NCBI GenBank assembly: GCA_964036195.1
Contig: OZ038457.1
Location: 17,387,147 to 17,451,146, forward strand
Direction: 5' to 3'
Length of the DNA: 64,000 nucleotides
Origin: Sphaerolaimus hirsutus
Taxonomy: Eukaryota; Nematoda; Chromadorea; Monhysterida; Sphaerolaimidae
Numbering within the stretch: position 1 is the stretch's first letter; each line of letters begins with the position of its first letter. The notes under the pieces were generated by a model that searched no databases, was not told where the DNA came from, and saw nothing but the letters and a program-made list of their open reading frames with translations. This document shows, piece after piece, positions 12,921 through 47,000 of the stretch. The translations under genes were made by a program, and so were the position numbers.

Positions 12921-13317
12921 CATAGTTGTTAAAACGTATTTACGTTTACTCGAGAAATACGTATACTAGAATACTGCGTCAATACGTTTACGTTTACTCC
13001 CAAAAAATGTCGGTACTCAACTACTCGCGTACTTTTTGAAAGTAACCCAGTACAGAAAACGTAATTGAGCTATATTTTTGCAGAGTGAAAAGATCAAAAA
13101 CCACTCAAACGAATTAAAACGGCTGCAAAAATGGCAGCAGAAATGATAGAAGTTGTTACGTTTCCCTGAGTAAAAATACTGGTAATTACGTTTACTCACC
13201 ATTTACGCAGCGTAAAAGTAAAATATTTTTTCTTTGCGTTTTCTGTACTCAGGGGTGAGTAAGAATAAAATACTTTACGTTTAGTTTGAAAAAAGTTCAG
13301 TACTTTCAACAACTTTG
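12921..13317. mobile_element. hAT-type MITE, ACGTATTTACG family (copy 2)
   Basis: Starts CATAGTTGTTAAAACG and ends TTTCAACAACTTTG, with the exact 8-bp duplication CACTGCAC at 12913-12920 and 13318-13325. The body is ACGTTTACTCG-like low complexity. Relatives occur at 4655-4937, 29735-30121 and 55766-58345. Confidence 0.87.
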
Positions 13318-13686
13318 CACTGCACACACGGTACGTATCGCCACATCAAATTCAAAACACGCAAATTTTGTAGATTGGCCCCAATGCCAATTTGACGTAT
13401 TTAGATACTTTGGATTGGATCTGTCACATCACAAAGCGCGCAGGAAAGTTACACCGTACAGCCCCATAGAATAAGTACACACAGGTAAAAAAAGTCATCA
13501 TGTTGATTTTGCGGGCGAAAAACTTTTGTGCGCCCGGGGCAAATACATTTGCGTAAGCACTTTTGTTAAAGTTTTTCACCAAAAAATGGCCGAACGACAC
13601 ATTTGCGCAATGGCCAGAACATATTTTACTGCTGCATTATATTTTGCCGCGAGAAATGGCGCCCCAAAATGCCTTCAGAGGATAGA

Positions 13687-14033
13687 TAGCGTATTTACTC
13701 GAATAGTTCCCCCCCCCACTGATGCAAGAAAAATACTTAGGTATACAATACATACTTAAAAATTATCGATGACACCAGACCAAGCAAGAGCTGTGTCTGG
13801 TCATCGAATGCAAATACATCACATCTTGTGTGTAAAAACACAATGGAGTGATAAATTTGTTGTTGAATTTGAACAATAATGGCATGTTGTTTTGTTATGA
13901 TGAATATTTCGTGAAATGAATTGATAGAAATGGGCTTAAAAATTTTGACAAAAAATAATACCTTAGAAAACTTCCCCTCTCCAAAAAGTCAGAGGTAAAA
14001 CTCCCCGGGGGAACTATTCGAGTAAATACTGTA
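13687..14033. mobile_element. TIR element, TATTTACTCGAATAGTTCCCCC family
   Basis: Left TAGCGTATTTACTCGAATAG pairs with right CTATTCGAGTAAATACTGTA, each followed inward by a C or G run. Related elements lie at 60355-60602 and, decayed, at 52490-52770 and 53527-53685. Confidence 0.75.
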
Positions 14034-14264
14034 TTTGCAAATGCAAACCGACCGGAACATTGCATCGCAAACAGAAAGAACGGCAACACTTACCTAAAAC
14101 CAAAGCATCGCAGCAAAATGTTGCCGAACTCACCTCAACACGGTGGGCAAACAGCCGCATATAAAAAGTTACTCGACATTTAATAAACTATCAATCCATC
14201 ATAAGACAAATTTCGAAGTTGCCATTGCAAAGGCGTGATCGAAACAGCGACAATTCATCGCGAC

Positions 14265-14540
14265 CAGGGTTGGCAAAATCTCAGAAAAAATAAAATGGAA
14301 AAGTGAAGAATAAAACAAGACATAAGATAAAAATAAAATACAATTTTTATATAATTTTACTACAATTTCAGTAAAAAAATTTTTTACTAAAACAAACCCT
14401 GGTAACAAATTGAACAAAAAATAAAATAAAAATGGAAAATTGAAGAATAAAATAAAACGAAACATCGATAAAATATGGATAAAATAAGAATAAAATATAA
14501 TACAATTTTAGTAAAAAGAATTTTACTAAAACCAACCCTG
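14265..14540. mobile_element. hAT-type MITE, AAATAAAAT family (short)
   Basis: Starts CAGGGTTGGCAAAATC and ends TAAAACCAACCCTG, with the exact 8-bp duplication ATCGCGAC at 14257-14264 and 14541-14548. At 276 bp it is much shorter than its 832-bp relative at 10029-10860. Confidence 0.87.
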
Positions 14541-15080
14541 ATCGCGACACTGCAAATAAGAGCAATTCCAGACGACCGGCGTGCAGGCGATGGCAACAAA
14601 GTGGCAAAACAGGTATTTATGGCCATAATGAGCATTTCACATTAGAAACACAAACCAAGTAGTCCGCATAAGCACCTTGTCCGCGAAAAATGTTCGTTCA
14701 TTCCATCAAAATAAATAATTACTGAGTATCACGTATTCTAGTTCGTTGAATATTTATAGTATAGAATAGTACATGTAAAAACATACTTAAAATGCGTAAA
14801 TACCTAAACGAGTCAAATCAAGTTCCAACAAAAGAATGACAAATTTCAGCATGTCGGAAAGTACGACCGTGCATAATTGATAAAATAAATAAATGAAAAG
14901 AACATGCATTCCAGAAGCATCCACCCATTCGGAATGGAATGGCCCGTGAATAATTTGTGTACCTAAATAATTTATGAAAGGACATAAACATTCAAAAAGG
15001 CAAAAGGCACACTGAAGACTCAACAACCCCGTCGATGAGAGACGACGTAAAAATAAGAACTTTTACCTATTGTAATAAAT

Positions 15081-15463
15081 TACCGTGTTTCCTCGAAATA
15101 CTCCCAGGGGTTTATTATTTCACCAGTAAATTTTAATCGGGGGTAATTCAAGGGGGACTTATTCGAGGGGATGGCTTATTATTTCGCCAGCAATTTCATT
15201 GTTTTTTTTACATACTCAGGCGCAGAAAAATCCGATAAACAGAAATGTATAATGTAAACCTAATAATGTAATTATGTACCTATGGTGTAGACATAAATTA
15301 TGAAGAAGGCAGAAGGCCCGTCCTAATAAAACTCATTGTTTTTAGCGTTACACCGATCACAAACTGTAGTTTTTGTCATTTACACTGATCTTTAAACATA
15401 ATTTGGGTGGGGTTATTTCGAGGGTGGTCAATTCGACGGGTGGAATAATTCGAGGAAATACAG
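15081..15463. mobile_element. TA-type MITE, CCTCGAAATA superfamily
   Basis: Left TACCGTGTTTCCTCGAAATA pairs with an inverted ATTCGAGGAAATACAG. It ends about 110 bp downstream of the adenosine kinase stop codon. An AATAAA on the minus strand inside it (about 15110) could serve as that gene's poly(A) signal, which is only a guess. Confidence 0.75.
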
Positions 15464-15575
15464 AAGTAGTATGTAGCTGATCGAGCTTACTACAGAAAAT
15501 ATGTCGCAAGTCCAATCAACCACAAAACCTTTGATGTAAAAAGACGAACCCAAACTTGGACCCTAGCCAAAATCA

Positions 15576-21581
<6,006 letters not shown>

Positions 21582-22424
21582 TACCGTATTTCCTCGAAAT
21601 ACCCCCAGGAGGTATATTTTTTCAGAGTGAGAATTTAGCGGGGGGTTAAACGAGAGGGTTATAATTTCGGCAGAAATTTTTCGAACTCCCAGTACTAATT
21701 TCTTGTTTGTAACGTACGCAGACGTAGAAAAATGCAACAATAAGCAGCATGCATAAGAATCTATAACTTTATCAGTATGTAATTGGTACAAACCATGTTC
21801 TAAGGTAACAGCTTCATTGTTTTTAACGTGTGCTCTGCATTGCCCGGATCATAAACAGCATTTTTTGTCATTTATGTTCTCTTTACACTCAATTTGGGGG
21901 GTATTTGGAGGGGGGTTTATAAATTCATAGTGCCCATTTTGAGGGGTATTTCGAGGAAACAGGGGTCTCGAATGGGGGGGGGGGTTTCCCCCTCCCAAAC
22001 CGCCCAGCTAGCTTTCAATCCCAGAGGCCGCTCAGCTATCTATCCCGGAGGTAAAATTTTGGGCTACTGCCCCCTAAACCCCCCCCCCCAATCGCTCAGC
22101 TATCTACCTATCTGGAGCGATTTTTGATAAACTATACCCCAATTTTCGCTCCAAATCGCTATTTTTCATACCTTTTTACAGATTTTCACCTCCAAAATAC
22201 TAGTTTTTGTTGCTTTTTACCTATTTTGACCTACTTTACACCTACTTTTAACGATTTTTCTCCCTTCTCTTCCTTCTACACCCTGAAATAGCCTATATAT
22301 CGAACCACCACAGCCCCCCCCCCAATTTTTTTCCAGCTATCTATCTATCCCGAAGGCCGCTCAGCTATCTTTTCAACCTCTCGGAGGGCCAAAATTCAAG
22401 ATACCCCTGCGAGGAAATACGGTA
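21582..22424. mobile_element. TA-type MITE, CCTCGAAATA superfamily, split by a CAGGGG-type hAT MITE
   Basis: Ends TACCGTATTTCCTCGAAATA and inverted TCGAGGAAATACGGTA. Its right end is interrupted by 21960-22409; the halves join at CGAGGAAA. The interior is the cleanest copy of this superfamily in the window. Confidence 0.87.
21960..22409. mobile_element. hAT-type MITE, CAGGGG / GCTATCTATC family (copy 1)
   Basis: Starts CAGGGGTCTCGAATGG, ends AAGATACCCCTG, with the exact 8-bp duplication CGAGGAAA (21952-21959 and 22410-22417). The body has C and G runs and repeats of CAGCTATCTATC. Larger relative at 53686-54879; fragments at about 25660-25720, 55274-55370 and 61190-61310. Confidence 0.88.
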
Positions 22425-24006
22425 TGTCAAATTTCGCCAAATGTCGTAAAATGTAAAACGTCCGATGAAATCTTCTCTAATTTTATCGAGCTTTCGACAT
22501 TTTACAAATTTATCTGACATTTTCTATCACACTTTAAAGGGTGCAGAACAGGGCCCCGAGATGTCACGCAAAAGTGACGCATTACCTCACCAGCAGCCAA
22601 TTTCTCACCTTGTCAAGTAAAAATAAAAGTGGAGTTCAAAGTGAAAAGTCAAGTCACAAGTATTTTGAGTTACCACTTGACTTGTCGCTTCAAACTTATT
22701 GCTTATCACTTGACAGGGAAGGGAATGCCACAAGTAGCGTCAGGGGTCAAAAGAATACCGAAAGACGGGTAAGAGTTTATCTCGAATGTGTTTTCTGGTT
22801 TAATCAATTTAGTATCAAAAATATCACGATGCGACGACGGAACGGGAATCAACAAAGCCGCGCAATATTAAAAATATTTAAATATATTTACATTTATTTA
22901 AAATACGTTACAACCCTCAAAGCTAAAACAAAGTATAACTTTTACATAGAACGTAGATTTCAATGTCTGCAATGACTACAATTATTACAATGTCTATAAT
23001 TTTTAACCGTATGTTCTAGAATGCCATCCTGCACGCTAGTTAACGACTGAAACTTTCAAAATTTATAAATCTGTTAAACTGGTAAACACATTTGAGATTA
23101 CTAGCATGGGGATTCCGTCCACCCGGGGATGAAATATGAATTAGACGGGGATGTAATACAGGTCATTATGGTGTAAACTGGAATGAATAAATAACAGATT
23201 TATTAGTTTCGGAAATTTCGTTCGTCAACTACATAAATATGTAGTGTGTGGGGCCAGTCAGTCCAGTGTTAGGGAAGCGTATGAAAATCTCATTAACCGC
23301 ACATAAAAACTGGGTAGATTATGCACTGTTTAAGGCCCAGATGAAAAAAGCCCACACTATGTACGTATAACCAAGGCATGGATGGAAAAACTTTCCGGGG
23401 ACGAACTCGAGAAAATACGGTAGCAGTATTTATAATACATTCCGGGAATACCGTAACAGCACTTTTTTACATCCGCACTTTTGAGTCGGGTGAATGCAAA
23501 ATCACGAAAAAAATCGTTCCGAGTGAAGACCAAAAAAGATCAGGTGGAATTGCAAAATCGTAACAGCGACCACAAATCGGTAGTAGTATTTAGTTGATAA
23601 AACGTGCAGCGATTTCAATCAACTACTTACTAAACGTGGATACTGGATAAGCTCACTAAATCAAACGGGTTCACAGACAAAATGCAGAGTACCTCTCAGG
23701 ATGCATCGCACCAGTCGAAAGAATTGCTACTAAATATATCAACAATAATTAGCACAGCATCGATTATGCATAACTCTAGTACAAAAGAATGAATGTTCAC
23801 AAAAAGGGAATCTGTTGGCACTTCCAGCTAAACAAATAATAAATATTCAAATCACTGTCTGTTTGAATGTATAAGTGCTGATTCTACGGGCCCATCAGTT
23901 GCCAGAGACCGAAACCAGTAGCGCACAATTCAGACAAATTATTGCGAAAAAAATGTTAATCAACCACTTGAGCGGCATAAAAAGCGATAAATACGTATTA
24001 AAAAGT
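22425..24006. other. intergenic between ADK and KAT6, no gene seen
   Basis: AT-rich. Includes TGTCAAGT/ACTTGAC-rich stretches (22430-22540 and 22597-22730) related in motif to the array at 49197-50345, and a lone CTCGAGAAAATACGGTA end (about 23407). The 3' UTR of KAT6 must lie next to 24007, but I cannot place its poly(A) site. Confidence 0.35.
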
Positions 24007-40440
<16,434 letters not shown>

Positions 40441-41016
40441 TTTATAATCTGTCAGGTTAGTCAAAAGAGAACGGCATGCGCATCAGCTGAGAAGGCGGGT
40501 CACTCCTGCGGCGGCGTCCATTTCGCGTGCGCCAATTTCTTTTTTTTTGTGAAAAGTAAGAAATGGATACAATAAGAAGTTTGGCGCTCAAGTTTTTAAT
40601 TCGCCTCAAACGTCGAATCATTGACTATCGACAGAGACGAAACAACAACTATCATTCAGTTACTTTTATCTATTCATTGAACGTGCACCTGACACGCCTA
40701 GTATGTATCGGGTGGTTATGTGAGCATTCGTGATTGCGTGAATGTAAGTCCCTTGTAAGTTAGGTTTTATAATACAAACTAGAATAATTCGAAAAAACTC
40801 CAATATTTTTCATTTTAAATGCCTCAACCAAGTTCTTATCGTGTTTCATTTTAAGCGATACCGGTCGTTTTTGCCGCTTCTGTATTTCACTACTCGACAC
40901 TGCCAAACATGGAGTGGGCGGAGCCTTTAAATTTTAACACCAATGAATAAAATGTACGGAATAAGATTCTAAATAGTTGAAAAAATCGTCGGGACGTGGG
41001 ACGTTGTTTCGTCGTA
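40441..41016. promoter_or_regulatory. divergent promoter region between KAT6 and the Tudor gene
   Basis: About 575 bp separate the KAT6 start codon (minus) from the first candidate start of the Tudor gene (plus, 41017). The region is free of recognisable repeats, unlike nearly all other non-coding DNA here, which fits a conserved bidirectional promoter. GGGCGGAGCC (40917) is a possible GC-box-like motif. No TATA box is evident. Confidence 0.5.
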
Positions 41017-44000
41017 ATGACGGCTGTCAGCGACCGCCCTCCGAATATGTGTCAAGAGGATTTAGTTTTCGCTTCTAGGCATGTTCACTTTTCCATGTCT
41101 TACAGTGGTTTTCCTTTCCGTGAACTTTTCTGTTTTTTTTTTCAGTTTTGAGGGTCAGCACTGTCTTCTGCGTGCCTACTTCGCCAACCCGATGAAAAGT
41201 GCCGACTGCCAGTTCTCGTTTGATCCTTTCGAGCGATCGGATCCTCTCCACTTGGACGAGCTTTTGGAAGTTGTCAAGCAGCACAAGCGAACAGAGCAGG
41301 TACTTTTAGGGCTGGAAGGATTTGGCCAAAACCGGGTATAATATAGAAATACATTTTATCATATATAATATATAAATACATACCGTATTTACACTCCAGG
41401 AAAAATTTCTTTAGCCTCCTGATGAGAAACAAAAAATTTCAATCTCCCCTGCTAACGTGCGACCTGTGTCGGGATATACATGGGATGAATTATTGTAGAT
41501 TAAGGTGCCTTTATGCCACATGTAAATTTTTAACTTTCTATTTGTGTTGCTGCTCATTTGACAGCCATCCAAAGTCAAATTTCCAGTGGAAAAATGTCTA
41601 GCTTTTTTGTGAAAACACTCAAACAAAGAAAAAAAAACATGTTAAAATGAAGAAAAAGCCTGTGATGTGATTTGAAAAGCGATGCAATGCTCAAATATTC
41701 AATACTTTCTGAATTTTTATTCAAAATCAGGGACGTATCCAGGATTTTTGAGCGGGTGGGGGCTGCTTGTTTACGAGGGTCGGCGAAGGGGGGGGGGTTC
41801 AGCCCCCCCCCCCTAAATTTTTTCTCTATAGGTACGAAAAAGCGTTTTGGCGCTAGCGCCATACAAAGGCGCCACGCCATGGCGCTATTGGCGTTGGCGC
41901 CAGCGCCGGGAACCGCTTTATATATATGTAATTATGCATACATATACAGCGAAAAGTTGTAAAAATGTATTCATTTCTAAGGATATTGGTTTAAAGGGAC
42001 CAACCCGCTCAGGGACGTATCCAGGATTTTTGAGCGGGGGGGGGCTGCTTGTTTACGGAGGCCGGCGAGGGGGGGGGGCTCAGCCCCCCCCTAAAATTTT
42101 AGCTACATAGTGGTGGGATGGCGCCATGGCGCCGGCGCCATTAGTAGGCGCCACGCCATGGCGCCATTGGTGTTGGCGTCAGCGCCATGGAATGCTGTAT
42201 ATGTATGTAAGTATACATACAAAACAGCAAAAAAACACAACATTGAGTGTATTTATAATGATTTGTGGCCACATGGAGCAAATCCGATGATAATACCTTA
42301 TGTCTGGTGAAGAATGCGCGCTTGCGCGCAAAATTTTTTACGCTGACGTTGAAAAAGTCGCATTTTCCGGTCACTTTTTGGTCTCGCCCCGGGAGGGGGG
42401 GGGCTGCAGCCCCCCCCGCCCCCCCCCTGGATACGGCCCTGAATCCGCTGAAAATACAATGCATGGGGACGAAATTGCGCGCTTGCGCGCAAAATTTTTA
42501 AAAAAACATCAAAAATTATATGGGTAAAGTCACATTTTCCGGGGCTTTTCAGGTTTCACCCCGGGAAGTGGGGGGGGGCTGCAGCCCCCCCGCCCCCCCC
42601 CCCCCTGGATACGTCCTTGTTCAAAATGGTATACTCGGTTGACGTTATACTCTGCACTCCCTGTGATTTCGCGTCATGTTCACAATCATCTGCCTTCGGT
42701 CAGAAGTCAATTATCGACCCCGCATGGTGTGTATTTTTGACTTCATGAACAAAACGAAATGTTGGCACCGTGCCAGCTCACAGCCAAGCGCATTTAGCGA
42801 AATGCAAAAAAGCAACAAAAAATCGCTGAAGGTGCTGTGTTGACGGTTAACGAAATATTGACCATATACGCGGGAGGTGGCCCATATTTCTACTTTAGGG
42901 GGTCAACATAATGACCCTCCCTATGTATGAGTTCCACCCCTCAGTGACCCATATTGAATGTTTGGTTCGCTATTGAACCAGAAACATCAAAGGGCTAAAT
43001 ACATCTTTCCTGGAGTGTATCTAATAGAGAAAAAATACATTTTAACTAATCATGTGTAGAAATCATCACAGAACAAATATTTATTATAGTTATTCTTATA
43101 ACCTTATTTAAGCACTATTCCATGCTCAACCTCAGTTGAAGTCGACAAAGGGTGATAACATAACAAGTTTAAAAAAATATTTTAGTTAGAAATCACTGCT
43201 TACAATGCTATCTTCAGTCACAGTCATAATATGAAGCAGTCACAGTGACTCTACAGACCACAATAGACATAACAATGCGTTAGGCGACAAATTTTTGCCC
43301 TATACCCCCATTTTGGACGATTTTGAAAGATCTGATTTTAAGTTTAAAAATATCTTTAAGTTTTTTAAAATTGATTTTTCCAACCCTACTCATAATCGTA
43401 TCTGGAAGCTGTGAAAAAGTATTTCATTAAAAATCGTAGCTTTAAAAAACAAGGTCCTTAAAAACATTGCCCCATCCCAAACAGGTGCACAAGTTGGCTA
43501 CAAGTTCCCTACTCTGCGACGGGACCGTCATGTGCTGGGAGGCGGCGCGGTGCCGCGCGCCCGGCGGCGACCCGTCGGTCAAGTGGACCGAGCTCCGTCT
43601 CAACTTTGTGCCCGATGTGTTCGAGTTGGTGCAGGCGCAGATGAGTTCCGAGGTGGAGAAAGTTTACAAGGGGCGGCCGCGGCTTGGTGTGGTTGATGTT
43701 AATGAATTCGGGGTATGTTGATTGTTGATTAGTGATGGAATCGCGCCATGGCGCTGGCACCGTTTGAGGGCGCCAAAGAGCGCCGCGCCATGGCGCCATT
43801 GGCGCTTGGCGCCCTTTTCCTGTGGTGCGCCTGGCGCCCACTTTCTGAAAGGCGCCCTGCCCTAAAAGGGCGCCAAAATGGCGCCAGCAGGGTTTCAAGG
43901 TGACTGCTGATGAAAAATAAAAATAAAAAGCGCGTCCATCGGTGATGGAAATTTGGAAAAATGGACGAAGTGGTGCGAGTGGACAAAATCTATCTTTCAA

Positions 44001-47000
44001 CGGTTCATCAGATGCAGAAGTTATGAATGATGGACCGTAGAACTTGCAAACCTGCTCATCAACCGATTCAAATCCGGAATTCCGTTTTTGTCCACGTCAA
44101 AAAAGGGTTTGTGAACAGGGAGACATGAAAACATAGAAAACATTATCTGAGTGAATAAATTTTTTGTCGAATGACAATTTTCATTTTGTTTTTTTTGTTC
44201 TATTTTTTTCTAATGTAGTTTTAGTTGATTTTATCCTGGAGAACGTGAAAAGGCAAAAAGGAAAACGGAAAAAGGCGCCAAGCGCCAAGGGCGCCACGGA
44301 AAAAGGGCGCAAAGCGCGAAGGGCGCCATTTGAAAAATAGGGCGCCAGGCGCCAAGGGCGCCAGGCTAAATATGTGCATACATTACCATATTTTTTCCGG
44401 CGCTTTTCCATCACTATTGTTGATATACTCGGCGGACATAACACTTGTATGGAAACCTAACATAACCATCTGAATAATGAACAAAAAGTTTACATATTTT
44501 TCATCATAATATTTTGTTTTTACTTTGGAATAATTAATCACGAAATTTATCACAACACTCCATTCTTCAAATAACGGTAGGATTCTGCGCATACTTTGCG
44601 GTCCGCCGAGTATACCTAGTTGAAATAAAAAACGTTAATTTGTTTAGATAATCATCATTTCAACATTACAGCTGCTTACAAAAGGGTCTGCTGTGGCAGT
44701 CAGCCGTCTAGAGGTGTTTTACCTAGTGTTTTTATAATATAATACGTAAACACGATCTCTGAGCAACGATTTTTCATTTTCAACGTTCGCAGTGTGGCAA
44801 AACAGTTTGGTATCGGGCGGAAGTGATGGAAACCGGTTATGCTGACTGCACTGTTGAACCCCCAGTGTTGAGCAAGCAGAGCACGGGGGAAAGTTCGGAA
44901 GTTCGTCAAAACTAATATGTCCAGTTAATTGAAAAGTATAAACATAAATGTACACCGTATATCCTCGAATAAGTCCTCCCCTTGAAAAAGACCCACCCTC
45001 AAATTCCTTAAAATTTCCACAATCCCAATTGCAATTGAGGAAAGACGGGATCTTTAAATCTCTTGCAAAACCTATTAGAGCCAGCCTCAAACTTTAACAT
45101 TCGTTTCTAAGAAATCGCAATTTGTGAAGATAAGTACTTTTCGAATTCGCCTCTCCAATTCACCCCACTATGAGCGATTAATCTAAAAAAACACCCCCCC
45201 CCCCCCCGCAGTGTGCGGCGCGCGTGCGTTTCGTCGACTGGGGCGATGAGCAGGTGCTGCCGCTCAGCGCCACTCGCCGCCTCACTGAGCCACTCGCCGC
45301 CTTGCCGCCGCTCGCGTTTCCCTGCATTCTCGTGCCGCAGCACGACCACCATTGCGGATATAGTGAGACTTTTATTTTGATTGTTTTGTCATTCGTTTTG
45401 TTTAATTGTGGTTTGTTTTGTGCCTGCTAGGGGATGACGTGGTTAGGCAGCTGTTTTTGGCGGGCGGCGGGAAACTGGAGGGTGTTTTGGACAAGCTGGA
45501 GCGTTTGCTTGCAGCGTGCAACAATCACGTCAGGGTGAGTACCGCTGCGACTGGCGTAAAATTTTTGAATAGTAGAAATTTATAACGTTCAAAAGGTGTC
45601 TCTGAGATACGCGCTGCGCACACTAGCTGACTGTCGGTCAACTGGGTTAGCGTTAAGCGATAAAGTCAATCCATTTTGCATTTAAATTAGGTAACTGGAA
45701 CGTATTGCCTTTGACCTCCTAATTAGATGCGACCAGTGCAAAAACTCGTTCACACCTCCTTAGCTAGCTTCAGTTGAGAGTGGTGGTCAACTAGTCTCAA
45801 TAATGTAGCCGCATTAGGTACCCAACCGCAGGCGCTGTTTCGGACAACGTGCGCCGCACCATATTGCGTGAAATTATTCATACATCCCACGGAAGAAACC
45901 CCTTGGGTGAGAAATTTGCACTAATTTGAGCTCATGCAGTTTGCTCATCCGTTGATCACTGACTAACAATGGAAAATTATTGATAATGTTTTTATTCTAG
46001 TGTTAAAAATACTTTTCAAATTTTCTAAAATCAGTTTTCGGATTTTTTGAATACTTCACGAATTTGCAATTTTTTCTACTAGATTTTTGATTCCAATTCT
46101 AATATAGTGTTTTGCTATTTATTTGCTTTTTCAACTAAAAATACCGGGAAAAATAGATTTTAAGGGCTTTTTCCCGTGGTTGAATAAAAAAACGAAAATT
46201 TTTAGAAGAAAAAAAAGTTTGCCATTAAACTACTTAAAAATACTTCGGGCCATTAAACTAATTTAAATCTGCATACTTCGCAGTTGGTTCGCCAGCTAAC
46301 TCTGGGCCCCATGTCCGGCGTTCGATCGCCCCACTCGGATGAACAGAACAGAGCGAATGACTTGTTCCATTTGGCCTATGACTGGGCAGTTAGGGGTGAC
46401 GCGGCCATCCCAGAAGGGGTCGCCACCAGAAATTTTGTGAAGCAAAAGTGTCTATTTTGGTGGGAACGTGCTTTTAAAGGCATATTGCAGGATTGTGAGT
46501 TTTTGGGAACTTTCTTTAAAAATCACCGGATTCTAAACATGATAGCTACTATTTACCGTATATCCTCGAATAAGTCCATAGGGGAGTGATTTTTCAGATT
46601 TTTTGACTGGGGGGTTATTCGAGGAGAGGAGTCATTTTTTCGTCAGAATAGTGTGTAAAATGCATGACCAATCTATTTTTGAATGGGGTTTAATTAGTTC
46701 TATAAACATGAAGTAAGGGGTAGGAGGGGGGTTGCTATCTACCCAACCCCCCGGAGGGTCAAAATCTAGCTTACCCTTGATGTTATTCATTATAAATATT
46801 CAGTAATTCATGCAATGAAATGAATGCTGGTGAACATTAACTGCAAAAATACGTGGTTTTAAAGAAAACATACATAAAAACGCCTTTTATAGATGAACGT
46901 CTGTCTTTGCCAACGATCGTTGAGGGGGGTGTTCGAAGGAGGGGGGGACTAAATCGAGAATATACAGCATTTCCTTGTACACAACATCTCCAGCCGAATT

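Noticed and set aside
22541..22975. 144-codon plus-strand open frame
   Set aside because: Low complexity with TGTCAAGT-type repeats, no domain.
46554..46993. Further introner in Tudor intron 6
   Set aside because: The element leaves about 60 bp and 20 bp of unrelated sequence before it and after it, so it is an ordinary insertion into an existing intron.
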